From JAXMCI01 sp046349435 (GTDB lineage Bacteria > Pseudomonadota > Alphaproteobacteria > Dongiales > Dongiaceae): 64,000 bases of DNA. Positions 42,443 to 51,497 of this stretch are shown here, in pieces. Location of the stretch: positions 157,122 through 221,121 of the forward strand of contig JAXMCI010000008.1 in NCBI GenBank assembly GCA_046349435.1, in the 5' to 3' direction. The translations under genes were made by a program, and so were the position numbers. How positions within the stretch are numbered: position 1 is the stretch's first letter; each line of letters begins with the position of its first letter. The notes under the pieces were generated by a model, which saw nothing but the letters and a program-made list of their open reading frames with translations, had not been told where the DNA came from and did no database searches.

Positions 42443-43234
42443 ATGTCCGAATATTACGGCACCGACGAGCAGGTCCGGCTGCAGAGACGGGTGATCGAGT
42501 CGATCGGCTGGATCGCGGCCACGCCGGGTGCCTGCAACTCCGGCCGTTTCCTGGGCTGCGACGAGCTCGACCGTCTCGGGTGGGATGCCCTGCTCGAGAT
42601 CCTCCGCCGCGACGGGGCCGTTGGCTTCCGCATGCTGCCCAGCGAGCGCGCCCCGGCGGTTGCATCCCGTCTCGCCTCTTTCGGCTTCCGCCTCGATACC
42701 TGGGATGTCTTTGCCGGCGATCGCGCCGCGGCGCTTTCGATTGCCGAGGCGGCGGCTCAGGGCCTGCCCGCGCCGTTCCGGGACATCGAGATTCCCGCCA
42801 TCCCCGATGACCGGCTGCTCACCGGGCTGCAGGCGCTGATGGCCGAGAACGGCATCGTCCCGTTTCCGGCCGCGCTGCTGACCGGGCGGGCGGCGCCCGC
42901 CGTGCTGGCCGCGGTCGAGGACGGATCCGGCAGGCCGGCCGCGGTCGCTTTCGGGTACCTGCCGCACAACGCGCACAGCCCGTGGCGGCGCTGGGCCTTC
43001 GTCGGGCTGGTCGCGGTCGACAAGGCTCATCGCGGCCAGGGGCTGGGCCGGCACGTGAATGCGCGCGCCGTGGCGGGCGTCTTGCGGCAGCTCGAGGCGG
43101 AGACCGTCTACGAGCTGGTGCACGCCAGCAACCTGCCATCCCGCCGGATGGTCGAGAGCTCGGGCCTGCAGCTGCATCCCGGCCTGAAGGCCGGCATCGC
43201 GACCGTCGCCGACGCGGGGCGGTTCACGCGGTAG
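42443..43234 (+). CDS. GNAT-family N-acetyltransferase
   Basis: 263 residues, two-part. The N-terminal half is family-specific. The C-terminal GNAT domain has motif A LVAVDKAHRGQGLGRHVNARA with the acetyl-CoA loop RGQGLG, and motif B VHASNLPSRRMVESSGL. ATG 42443 lacks a strong ribosome site. Divergent from the SDR gene. Substrate unknown. Confidence 0.8.
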   Translation: MSEYYGTDEQVRLQRRVIESIGWIAATPGACNSGRFLGCDELDRLGWDALLEILRRDGAVGFRMLPSERAPAVASRLASFGFRLDTWDVFAGDRAAALSIAEAAAQGLPAPFRDIEIPAIPDDRLLTGLQALMAENGIVPFPAALLTGRAAPAVLAAVEDGSGRPAAVAFGYLPHNAHSPWRRWAFVGLVAVDKAHRGQGLGRHVNARAVAGVLRQLEAETVYELVHASNLPSRRMVESSGLQLHPGLKAGIATVADAGRFTR

Positions 43235-43446
43235 GCGCCCGCCGGCGGGTCACCGCCTGGCATCGCGGGCTCACCTGGCGACGGTGCGCCGGGGCTGGGG
43301 CCCCGCGCGGGGCTCCAGCCGGCCGACCGGGCACGCCCCGGGGGCTTCGGGACGCCACATCGCGGGCCGGGAACAAAGCAGCGATTGTTGCATTACTGTG
43401 GCCGATGGAGGCCGGCTCGGCGGCTCCCCCGGGAGAGGCATGACCC

Positions 43447-43854
43447 GTGACTGATGACCCCCTCGACGCCGCCTTCCGCGGGCATGTCGAGATGCTCGAG
43501 GAGCATCGGGCGCGGCGCGGCGACCTGCAGAAATCGGCATCGCTGCCGGCGCGCAGCTTCGAGCATTGCCAGCAGCTGCTCGCCCGGTCGAAGGCGCTGC
43601 TGCTCGCGTTGCGGCGCCGGCTTGCCCCTGCGCCCGACCAGCCCGCGCCGGACACTCAGGACCGCGCAATGAAGGCCGCCATCACGGCCTGGAACGCGGC
43701 GGTGCTCTCGCCCTCGCCGAACCCGCCGCCCTCCCATGCCGCCATCGCCGCCTATGTCCGCATCTCGCCCGAGCCGGTCGAGGCGGCCCGGGGGAAGATC
43801 GTGGCGATGATCGTCTCTCGCCTGGAGCGAAGCGACCGGCCGACCCTGCACTGA
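43447..43854 (+). CDS. Hypothetical protein
   Basis: 135 residues, mostly helical, basic and without signal or membrane segments. Visible stretches are EEHRARRGDLQKSA and a short Pro-rich loop (APAPDQPAPD). It starts at GTG 43447, about nine bases after GGGAGAGG. No family recognised. The gene is flanked by the GNAT gene and another small hypothetical gene on the same strand. Confidence 0.5.
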   Translation: MTDDPLDAAFRGHVEMLEEHRARRGDLQKSASLPARSFEHCQQLLARSKALLLALRRRLAPAPDQPAPDTQDRAMKAAITAWNAAVLSPSPNPPPSHAAIAAYVRISPEPVEAARGKIVAMIVSRLERSDRPTLH

Positions 43855-43941
43855 ACGGCGGAACCGGCCCGTCCTCCCGGCACGCGGAACGGCTGCGCCG
43901 CCGCCCCGTTACCCCGACCCAGCCCCCAAGGGAGGCGCGCG

Positions 43942-44184
43942 ATGAGGATGCCCGAAGCGGTGCTTGCCGGATTGGCGCTGATGGCGGCGGCGATATTCTG
44001 CGGCATGTCCATGCGAGGGCAGGCGGAGACCGGCCCGCAGCGATTTCAGCTGATGACGCCGCACGACAACGACGTGAACCTCTACGTGTTCCTGGCGGAC
44101 ACCACGTCCGGGCATGTCTCCCTGTGCCGCGTCGAGGGCGGCGAGGCGATGAAGAAGCCGGAATGCTCGCCCTGGTCGGAATAG
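43942..44184 (+). CDS. Small exported hypothetical protein
   Basis: 80 residues with an N-terminal hydrophobic segment (AVLAGLALMAAAIFCGMSM) serving as signal or anchor. The exported part holds FQLMTPHDNDVNLYVFLADTT and two cysteines. AAGGGAGG ribosome site. No family recognised. Confidence 0.6.
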   Translation: MRMPEAVLAGLALMAAAIFCGMSMRGQAETGPQRFQLMTPHDNDVNLYVFLADTTSGHVSLCRVEGGEAMKKPECSPWSE

Positions 44185-44318
44185 GACCGCCGAGTGAAAT
44201 GAGCCCCGCCGGCCAGGCGCGGGGCGCGTGTCGGTGGGTGGCGACGGTTCGCGAGGATGGCTCGTGTCGCGCCTGCATGGCATCCTGCGTGGCGGGAATT
44301 CGATGACGCGCAGGGGCT

Positions 44319-45472
44319 GTGAGCCTTCAAGCATGGATGGGGACGGGACGGATCGCTCGCGCCGGCGGATGGATCGCGGGGAGCGGGCGAACGTTCGTGG
44401 TCGCGGTCGTGCTGGGGCTGACCAGCCAGCTGTCGGCATGGGCGGCCGGAGCAGCCTATTGCTGGTGGGCAGGAAAGCCCTTCCGTCTCATTGAGTTCTG
44501 CAAATGGGATTGCAACTGGTACGCCAGCATCGCAAGGCATGGCTATGACCTGCTGCCGCGCGGAGGCGGCGCCGGAGACGCGGCCAATTGGGGGTTCTTC
44601 CCCTTGCTGCCGCTGGTCGCGCGGCTTGCTCACCTCGCCTTCGGGCTTGATGCGCGCGCCTCGCTGCTCGTAACGACCGGCCTCCTGCTGCCGGTCTGCA
44701 TCGTCGCCTTCCTGCGCTTGCTCGAGGCCTATCGGATCGGCCTCGATCCCTGGCTGGCGGGCAGCCTGGTCGCCTTCAACCCCTACACCCTCTATGCCCA
44801 TGCGGGATACTCGAGGCGCTCTATTTTGCGCTGTCGGCTGGTGCGCTGGTTGCCCTGCGCCGCGGACGCTGGATATGCGCCGGGCTTCTTGGCTGCGGCG
44901 CGGCCGCAACCCGGCTGGTCGGCGTCTGCGTGATATTGCCGATGCTGACGCGGCTGGTCGGGCGAGGGACGAGGGACGCCATGGAACCCGGTCCTGTTTC
45001 AGGGCCGCTCATTCCCCTGGTGGCGATCGGTCTTGTCCCCCTTGGCGCATCGATCTTCGGCTGGCATCTATACGGGCGGACCGGCGACCTGCTGGCCTAT
45101 GCGCACATGCAGATCGGTGCCTGGGACCGTATCCCCGACAACCCATTCACGCTGCTCTGGGCCGGTATCGTCGTCCCTGGCTGGCCACGTGTCTTTGCCC
45201 TGTCGGCGGTGGCGGGGCTGACCGCCGCTGCATATCTCTGCCGGCGGGGGGAGGTCGGGCTTGCCCTGATGCTGGCGGCGACGATCCTGATGCCGCTGGG
45301 CAGCGCTCTCGTAGGAATGCCGCGATACCTCTTCTGGCACCCGGCCTTTCTCATGGTGCTGGCAATCCTGGCCCGGCATCGAATCATCAGGCTCGTGCTG
45401 CTGCCCGTGCTGTGGAGTGGATCGATCGTCATGAATGCAGCCTGGCTCTCCGGAAATGGCGCCATCATCTAA
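44319..45472 (+). pseudogene. PIG-V-like membrane mannosyltransferase, frameshifted
   Basis: Polytopic GT-C glycosyltransferase. The first frame (GTG 44319) gives the luminal FCKWDCNWYASIARHGY with the catalytic-loop Asp, NWGFFPLLPL and FNPYTLYAHAGYS, then loses sense. From about 44811 the next frame continues the protein: LEALYFALSAGALVALRR, then several TM helices and GMPRYLFWHP to the stop at 45472. One missing base at 44808-44813 (GYS|EALYF) explains it. Codons are less GC-rich than neighbours. It would mannosylate lipids or surface glycans at the membrane. Real break or sequencing error cannot be told here. Confidence 0.7.
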
Positions 45473-45854
45473 GCGCCTCTGGTGGACGGCGCTGCACGGG
45501 GCGATCCTTTGCTGCCTGGCGGCGTTCTACGGCTTGACAGCCTGGGTCGCTCGCGAGCCGCAGGTCAGTCCCTTGTACCGCGATCACTTCATCCGGCACG
45601 CCACCACCGACTGGCGCGTCGACCACAGCAACAGCGGCATTGCCGACGGTATCGACTTCACGCTGCCGAGCGTCTATCCGCGCGAGGTCGACTACGTGCT
45701 CGGCCTGTGTCAGGAGGCGACGAGCCTCGAAGCGGCTGTCGGGGCCACATCAGCGGGCCCGCACCGCTCCCGATTGGCACGGACCGCACTTGCCAAGGTG
45801 GGCCGGGTCAACCCATGGTCCCCACGAACCGTGCTGGGTGGGAGTGTTAGCTGC
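45435..45854 (+). pseudogene. Membrane-anchored N-terminal remnant reading into the CphA-like gene
   Basis: Open frame from ATG 45435 (or 45456) with one TM helix (ALHGAILCCLAAFYGLTAW) and then a periplasmic-looking segment, DHFIRHATTDWRVDHSNSG then GIDFTLP. This resembles the first part of membrane-anchored DUF7024-type proteins that often follow GT-C transferases. After about residue 90 the likeness is lost. There is no stop before the CphA-like start, giving an accidental or real fusion frame. Overlaps the mannosyltransferase end by 38 bases. Confidence 0.4.
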
Positions 45855-48230
45855 ATGCGCATAGCAGGGGCCCGGTTTCTGAATGGCCCCAACATCCATG
45901 ACGATGCGAGCGGCGTGGTGATCGGCACAGAGATTGTGTCGTTGCCGCCGGCCGATCAGCCGATCGGCATGGCGCGCGACCGCTGCGACGCCGTTTTCGG
46001 CACACTCAACCTTGCCGAGATGGCGGAGGCGTGGGCGGCCGCGGCGGAGCGGGGACGCCGCGGGCTGACCGACTTCCTGCTCCGCTTGGCGAGCGTCCTG
46101 ATGACGCCGAAGTCGATCTTTCCCTCGGGCGGCCGCGTGCTCGGGTCGCCGGAGCTGCAGATGAGGGTCTTCCTGCGCTGCGAGCATGCGACGACCGGCC
46201 TGCTGGCCTGGGAGTGCGCCTGCAAGGCGGTGCTGGCGTGCCAGCCTGGCGAGGACCGGATGGCGCCGTTCAAAGCGGCGTACGCGGCCTTCCTGGCCAC
46301 CGCCGAAAGGCTTGCGGCGGGGCCGACCACCGCGGCAATCGCTCGCCAGGCGCAGCGGCTCGGCGTGCCCTGGCAGCGCCTGATGATCCCCGGCCGCTTC
46401 GTCCAGCTCGGCCAGGGCGTGCACGGGCGCTATCTGCTGGATGGCGCCGGCGACACCACCGGAGCGGTCTCCTTACTGATGGCGCAGGACAAGATGCTGA
46501 CCAACCGGCTGCTGCGCGCGGCGGGAGTTCCGGTGCTGCCGATGGTCGAAGTGGCGAGCGAGGCAAGCGCCATCCGGGCGGCCGAGAGCATCGGCTACCC
46601 AGTCGTGGTCAAGCCCTGCCACAGCAGCGGCGGCCGCGGCGTCGGCCTGAACCTCGGCACGCCGGCGGCCGTAGCGGAGGCGTTCCGGCTGGCCGCGGCG
46701 GGCGGTGACAGCGTCGTGGTCGAGAAGCAGGCGGGCGGACGGGATTACCGCGTCCTCGCCGTCGCCGGCAAGGTCGTCGCCGCGCGAGCCGGGAGCGATC
46801 CGACCAACGCCATCCATCCCGACAACCGGTCGATCCTCGAACGCGCCGCGGCGGTGCTGGAACTGGGCATCGCCGAGATCGACCTCCGGATCGACGACAT
46901 CGCACGGCCCTGGCGCGAAGCGGACGGCGCCGTGCTCGGGCTCAACCCGGTTCCCGACCTCGGACGGCACTGGCCGGCTGGCGCCGGCCGCCGCCTGGTC
47001 GAGCCGGTCATCCGGGCGCTGCTGCCGCCCGGCTCGGACGGCCGCATCCCGACCTGCGCCATCACCGGCAGCATCGGCAAGACGACGACGGCCAACATGG
47101 TGGTCCGTATCCTCGGCAAGGCGGGGCTGGTGGTCGGTCGCTGCACGACCACGGGCGTGCGCGTTGGCGAGGAACGCCAGCGGACCGGCGACTGCGCCGG
47201 CGGCCGCTATGCCCGCGACCTGCTGCTCGACCGCCGCATCCAGGCCGGGGTCTTCGAGCTCGCCCGCGGCGGCCTGCTCAAAGAGGGCATGGGCATCGAC
47301 GATGTCGACGTCGGCGCCGTGCTCAACGTCTTCGACAACCATGTCGGCTCCGACGGCGTCGCCGGCCGCGCCGGACTGGCCCGCATCAAGGCCATCGTGG
47401 CGCGGCGTGCCCGGCGGGCGCTGCTGCTCAATGCCGAGGATTCCCTGTGCCTGGCGATGCGGCAGGCTTCGCAGGCCGAACGAATCTGCCTGGTCGCGAG
47501 GGATTCCGGGTGCGCCCCCCTGCGCCAGCATGTCGACGCAGGCGGCTGCGCCGTAACCCTGCGACCATCGGCCGTGGGCGCCGAGATCCTGATCGTCGAC
47601 CATGGCGTCCCGCGCGCCGTGACGACGCTGGCGGAGATCCCGGCGACCGTCGGTGGCCGGCATGGCGGCAAGGTGTGGAACGCGATGTTCGCCGCGGGCA
47701 TCGCCCATGCCATGGGAGCATCGCTCGATCACATCCGCGAGGGGCTGCGGTCGTTCAAACCCGACATGGCGGATTCCGAGGGCCGTCTCAGCATCGTCCA
47801 GGGGCATCCGTTCCAGGTGATCCTGCATCCGATCGATGGGCCGGAGGTGGCGCGCGAGCTGGCGCAGTTCGTCCGGACCACCGCGGTCGCGGGACGCAAG
47901 CGCGTCTGCCTGTCGGTGTCCGGCTCCCGGCCGGATGCGTATCTGCGGGCGACCGGACGGGTGCTGGCAGGGGCCTTCGACGACTACCTGTGCACGAACT
48001 CGCCGTTCAGCCCGCGCCCGGACCCCCAGGCCGTTCCCGGATTGTTGCGCGAGGGCATCGTCGAGGGCGGCGTCCCGGACAAGAACGTCATCTGCATCCC
48101 GTCCGACGAAGACGCGCTGCATCTCGCCCTGCACGAATCGCGGCCGGGCGATCTGCTGGTGGTCGTGTCCTACGCCACCGATAAGGCCGTGTCGCTGATC
48201 GAGGCCTTCGATTCCGGCTCGGCCTCCTGA
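45855..48230 (+). CDS. Cyanophycin-synthetase-like protein (ATP-grasp plus Mur ligase), degenerate
   Basis: 791 residues from ATG 45855. The start MRIAGARFLNGPNIH matches the CphA N-terminal domain. ATP-grasp about 177-385: QDKMLTNRLLRAAGVPV, VVVKPCHSSGGRGVGLNL (Lys253) and VVVEKQAGGRDYR. A stretch of roughly 70-80 residues normally present between this point and HPDNR is missing, and the final ExN reads LGLN (Gly362, Asn364). The Mur-ligase part is good: TGSIGKTTT (405-411), ELARGGLLKEGMG and FDNHVGSDG. CphA polymerises Asp and Arg; this copy probably has lost or changed the ATP-grasp step. No cphB is seen nearby. Confidence 0.72.
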   Translation: MRIAGARFLNGPNIHDDASGVVIGTEIVSLPPADQPIGMARDRCDAVFGTLNLAEMAEAWAAAAERGRRGLTDFLLRLASVLMTPKSIFPSGGRVLGSPELQMRVFLRCEHATTGLLAWECACKAVLACQPGEDRMAPFKAAYAAFLATAERLAAGPTTAAIARQAQRLGVPWQRLMIPGRFVQLGQGVHGRYLLDGAGDTTGAVSLLMAQDKMLTNRLLRAAGVPVLPMVEVASEASAIRAAESIGYPVVVKPCHSSGGRGVGLNLGTPAAVAEAFRLAAAGGDSVVVEKQAGGRDYRVLAVAGKVVAARAGSDPTNAIHPDNRSILERAAAVLELGIAEIDLRIDDIARPWREADGAVLGLNPVPDLGRHWPAGAGRRLVEPVIRALLPPGSDGRIPTCAITGSIGKTTTANMVVRILGKAGLVVGRCTTTGVRVGEERQRTGDCAGGRYARDLLLDRRIQAGVFELARGGLLKEGMGIDDVDVGAVLNVFDNHVGSDGVAGRAGLARIKAIVARRARRALLLNAEDSLCLAMRQASQAERICLVARDSGCAPLRQHVDAGGCAVTLRPSAVGAEILIVDHGVPRAVTTLAEIPATVGGRHGGKVWNAMFAAGIAHAMGASLDHIREGLRSFKPDMADSEGRLSIVQGHPFQVILHPIDGPEVARELAQFVRTTAVAGRKRVCLSVSGSRPDAYLRATGRVLAGAFDDYLCTNSPFSPRPDPQAVPGLLREGIVEGGVPDKNVICIPSDEDALHLALHESRPGDLLVVVSYATDKAVSLIEAFDSGSAS

Positions 48231-48481
48231 AGTGCGACGGGCCGCGGCGGATTCAGCGCGCGGGCGGCCGCGACAGATGGGAGGGCTGCCGCCTACGACC
48301 AAGCGCGGGGCAACGAGACCGACCGGTAGGCGTCCTCGCCTTCGGGCGCCAGGCGCTCGTCGTCGAGCATGGCCGGGACCGCTGCGGGCGGGCGCTGGGC
48401 GAGGTGCTGGTCGTCCAGCAATGCCTATCTCTGGCTGTTCATCAAGATCGGGCTCGCCACGTCCCTACGGCACTCAGAAAG

Positions 48482-48568
48482 TGGTGCCCCCGGGGAGACT
48501 CGAACTCCCACGCCGTTGCCGGCAACAGATTTTGAGTCTGCCGCGTCTACCGATTCCGCCACAGGGGC
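48482..48568 (-). tRNA. tRNA-Leu (anticodon CAA)
   Basis: Complete cloverleaf on the minus strand: acceptor GCCCCTG pairs with CGGGGGC (one G-T), D loop GGCGGAATCGGTAGAC, anticodon arm CAGA-CTCAAAA-TCTG with CAA, long variable arm TTGCCGGCAACGGCG, and T arm GGGAGTTCGAGTCTCCC. The CCA end is encoded. Reads UUG. It borders the lower-GC accessory patch and a transposase remnant. Confidence 0.95.
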
Positions 48569-48726
48569 CACGGCCGCCATCATAGCCGCCGGCGCGACGC
48601 CGGTCACGGCCCCATAGGCGCTAGGATAGCGTCGAATGGCCGGGACTGAAGTGCTGCCTGCGACCGATCGACTCGGATTGCAGCTTTCGGCTTGGCGGCG
48701 GCGCGGCGTTGCGATTCAAGCTGCAG

Positions 48727-49161
48727 ATGAGCGACATAGTGATCGATTCGCTGCAGCCCGAGTTCTGGGATGGGATAGTGGCGCAGCTGGGTGGCGGCGA
48801 AGCGCTGGAGGCCTCGGCGCGCCAATATGGCGCCTTTCAGCGAGCCCGCAAAATCAAGAGCGCGGCCGATCTGCTCCGGCTGGTGATGAGCTACGCGGTG
48901 GGTGGCCGGTCGCTGCGCGTGATGGCGGCCGAAGCAGCGGCGCGGGACATCGCCGAGCTCTGCGATGTTTCCCTGCTCGAACGCTTCCAACGCTGCGGTC
49001 CCTGGCTGATGTCGATGTGCGAGGAGCTGCTGGCCAGCCGCGCTGCCCCGCGCGCCGGGTTCGAGGGGCGGATCCGGGTGATCGACGGCAGCCGGATCGA
49101 GGGTCCAGGCAGGGCGCCCGCTCGCAGCAGCGTAGCCCCGGGTCGCTTCATTCGACGATAG
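48727..49161 (+). pseudogene. IS4-type transposase, N-terminal fragment
   Basis: About 144 residues. LLRLVMSYAVGGRSLRVMAAEAA, then CDVSLLERFQRCGPWLM, match the N-terminal part of IS4-like transposases, ending at the first catalytic block IRVIDGSRIEGPG (DDE Asp). Right after this the likeness stops and the frame closes; the remaining two-thirds, with the other catalytic residues, is not found in any frame downstream. A dead insertion-sequence remnant about 160 bases from tRNA-Leu. Confidence 0.7.
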
Positions 49162-49808
49162 CGGCCTCGCGCCCCGCCGGCGTCGCCTCCGACGGGCTTC
49201 GCGACAGCTGCCCGCAGGACGGCCCCCGCCGCCGCCGACGGGGCCTCTGCCGGCCACAACCGGCCTTCCACTTGCTCGCGGCCCCGAGGCGCTCGCATGG
49301 TGTCCCGGCCGCCGCGCGGACCTTCGACCCTGCCGCCGCCTTCACGAAGCCGGCCCAGCGCCGCCGCTGCGAAGGCCGCCCGGCCGCAGAACACTGCTCG
49401 TCCCGCACCTTGCGGGCCGTTCTCGCAACTGCGCCCACCGCTTCCACCCCGCCCTCGGCGGTACGGTCCTGGCGTCGAGCCGCCGCGAAAACCTCCCGCT
49501 CGATCGCCCCAGCCCTGACTCGGCGTGTCCTCACCTCGCCCTGCGTCGACGCTCGACGGCCGATCCTCGGCACCGCAAGCCCTGCGCGCGCGCCGCCGGC
49601 GCTCGCGCTCGGCCGCGCGACCAGCACTCGCGCCGTCTTCGGCCCTTCTCGTCGCTCGAAGGCCCCCCGACGACAACTCAGTCGATCAGGCATGCTCGAC
49701 CTAACCTGCGCCGGTCACGGCCCGGCATCGCGGTCCCCGGCCCGTCGAACGACATGCGGCCCGGCCGGCCGCATCCGAGCGCGTCCAGGAGACGATGGCA
49801 GGCGGGGA
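49162..49808. other. 647-base stretch without a supported gene
   Basis: Between the transposase remnant and the LysR gene. The plus strand is unusually rich in C (many gccgcc/ccgccc runs) and open frames exist on both strands, but none has a ribosome site, family motif or balanced composition. No clean terminal inverted repeat of an insertion sequence was seen. Probably decayed mobile-element DNA. Confidence 0.4.
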
Positions 49809-50708
49809 TCAGCTGAAGCGTCGCCCCTGGCAATAGGCCTGCGCGGCCGCGATGAAGGCGCCGACGTTCGGGGTGCGGCGGCGGTTGGCCTGGAAGACCA
49901 GGTGAATCGGCCAGGCCGGCGGCTCGAACGGCTCCAGCACGTAGCGCAGCCGGCCCGCGCGGACGTGATCGGCCACCTGGTACGAGAGCACGCGCGCGAT
50001 GCCCGCGCCGGCGACCGCGGCCCCGACCGATGCCTCCACGCTGTCGGTCAGCAGCCGCGGCACGCAGCGGATCGCCGGCCGGCCCTCGGCGGTGAAGCGC
50101 CATTCGCCGTTCGGCGCGAAGCGGTCGAACACGATGAGGTCGTGATCGTGCAGGTCGGCCACCTGCCGGGGCTCGCCGCGCGCCGCGAGATAGGCCGGGC
50201 TGGCGACCAGCGGCCGCCTGACGTCGGCGAGACGCACCGCATGGAGCGCGCTGTCCGACAGGTCGGCGATCCGGACCGCAACGTCGATCCCCTCCTCGAC
50301 CAGCCGCACGACCCGGTCGCTGAGCATGAGCCTGACCGCCAGCTGGCGGTGACGGCGCATCAGGTCCGTGACGATCGGCAGGACGTGCATCTGGCCGAAG
50401 ACCGCGGGCGCCGTCACGAAGAGGGTGCCTCTCGGCTCCTCGTCCTCGCCGCGCAGCGAGCGGTCGGCGTCGTCGAGGTCGTCGAGCACGCGCCGGCAAC
50501 GTTCGACATAGGCCGCCCCTTCCGGCGTGAGGTTGACGGCTCGCGTCGTTCGCCGCAGCAGCGTGACTCCCAGGGCGCGCTCGAGATCGGCGATGCCCCG
50601 GCTGGCCGCGGTGGGCGACACGCGCATGCGGCGCGCGGCCTCGACGAAGCTCTGATGCTCAGAGACCAGCACGAAGGTCCTGAGCGCCGTAAGCCGATCC
50701 ATATTCAT
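49809..50708 (-). CDS. LysR-family transcriptional regulator
   Basis: About 299 residues. N-terminal winged HTH (LTALRTFVLVSEHQSFVEAARRM, then AASRGIADLERALGVTLLRR) and the C-terminal periplasmic-binding-like effector domain typical of the CrgA/YafC subgroup. ATG 50708 (MNMDRL) places the HTH at the normal distance; ATG 50735 directly abuts AAGGAG with no spacer. Divergent from the AhpD-like/dehalogenase-like genes, which it may control. Confidence 0.92.
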   Translation of the reverse strand: MNMDRLTALRTFVLVSEHQSFVEAARRMRVSPTAASRGIADLERALGVTLLRRTTRAVNLTPEGAAYVERCRRVLDDLDDADRSLRGEDEEPRGTLFVTAPAVFGQMHVLPIVTDLMRRHRQLAVRLMLSDRVVRLVEEGIDVAVRIADLSDSALHAVRLADVRRPLVASPAYLAARGEPRQVADLHDHDLIVFDRFAPNGEWRFTAEGRPAIRCVPRLLTDSVEASVGAAVAGAGIARVLSYQVADHVRAGRLRYVLEPFEPPAWPIHLVFQANRRRTPNVGAFIAAAQAYCQGRRFS

Positions 50709-50832
50709 GCGCCCCGCGCGATAATGAAGTGCCATCTCCTTCTATTATCGCGGCAGGGAAAAGGGAACACATAGCGGGCGGGACGAGCGACCTGCTCGTC
50801 CCCCGAGATGTCGACCCTTCAGGAGAAGCCCA

Positions 50833-51375
50833 ATGGCCCGCTTGCCCATCCCGACCCGGGACGCCGCTCCCGCCGCCGCCCAGCCGCTGCTCGACGCCGT
50901 CAACCGGAAGCTCGGCGTCATCCCCAACATGTTCCGCCTGATCGCCAGCTCGCCGGCCGGGCTGGAAGGCGTGCTCGCTCTCGGCGGCGCGCTCGGCAGG
51001 ACGCTCGACGTCAAGACCCGAGAGCGCATCGCGCTCGCCGTCGCCGCGGTGAACGGCTGCGACTACTGCATGAGCGCCCACACCTATCTGGGCCTCAACC
51101 TCGCCAAGCTGGACGAGGCCGAGATCGCCGCCAATCGCCGCGGCCGCTCGAACGACGGCAAGGCCGACGCCGCCGTGGCGTTCGCCAGGATTGTCGCGGA
51201 GAGGCGGGGCAAGGTGAGCGCCGACGAGCTCTCCGCGGTCAAGCGCGCCGGCTTCACCGACGCGCAGGTGGTCGAGATCGTGCTCGTCGTCGCCGAGAAC
51301 TTTCTCACCAACCTCATCAACAACGTGGCCGACACGGATATCGACTTCCCAGTCGTCTCCGCTAAGGCCGCCTGA
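50833..51375 (+). CDS. Carboxymuconolactone decarboxylase/AhpD-family protein
   Basis: 180 residues, helical AhpD-like fold. Redox motif NGCDYCMSAH (CxxC plus His) and preceding TRERIALAVAAV are the peroxidase-associated YciW/AhpD signature. Likely a disulfide-exchange peroxidatic partner or antioxidant protein. CAGGAG ribosome site. Followed by a hairpin and then the alpha/beta-hydrolase gene; divergent LysR upstream. Confidence 0.9.
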   Translation: MARLPIPTRDAAPAAAQPLLDAVNRKLGVIPNMFRLIASSPAGLEGVLALGGALGRTLDVKTRERIALAVAAVNGCDYCMSAHTYLGLNLAKLDEAEIAANRRGRSNDGKADAAVAFARIVAERRGKVSADELSAVKRAGFTDAQVVEIVLVVAENFLTNLINNVADTDIDFPVVSAKAA

Positions 51376-51382
51376 TCCCGAC

Positions 51383-51413
51383 GGCGCCTGCGCAGCGTCG
51401 CTGCGCAGGCGCC
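51383..51413 (+). terminator. Strong 13-bp hairpin after the AhpD-like gene
   Basis: GGCGCCTGCGCAG and CTGCGCAGGCGCC are perfect reverse complements around CGTCG; the C and G of the loop can also pair. It begins eight bases after the stop. There is no T-run, so it is a terminator-like or mRNA-stabilising structure rather than a classical intrinsic terminator. Confidence 0.55.
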
Positions 51414-51497
51414 ACCCCATTCGAGGTCGCCGCACCGGCAGCCGATCGCCGGGGGAGACCTCATCTCGACCGCTGCCTCATGACGAGGAGATCTGTC

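Noticed and set aside
43393..43851. Minus-strand frame opposite the hypothetical gene at 43447
   Set aside because: Composition is Arg/Gly-rich and typical of a shadow; the plus frame has a ribosome site and better codon pattern, though confidence is moderate.
48636..50774. 712-codon plus-strand frame across the transposase remnant and LysR gene
   Set aside because: Openness is due to GC-rich composition; it lies antisense to a well-conserved LysR gene and has no motif.
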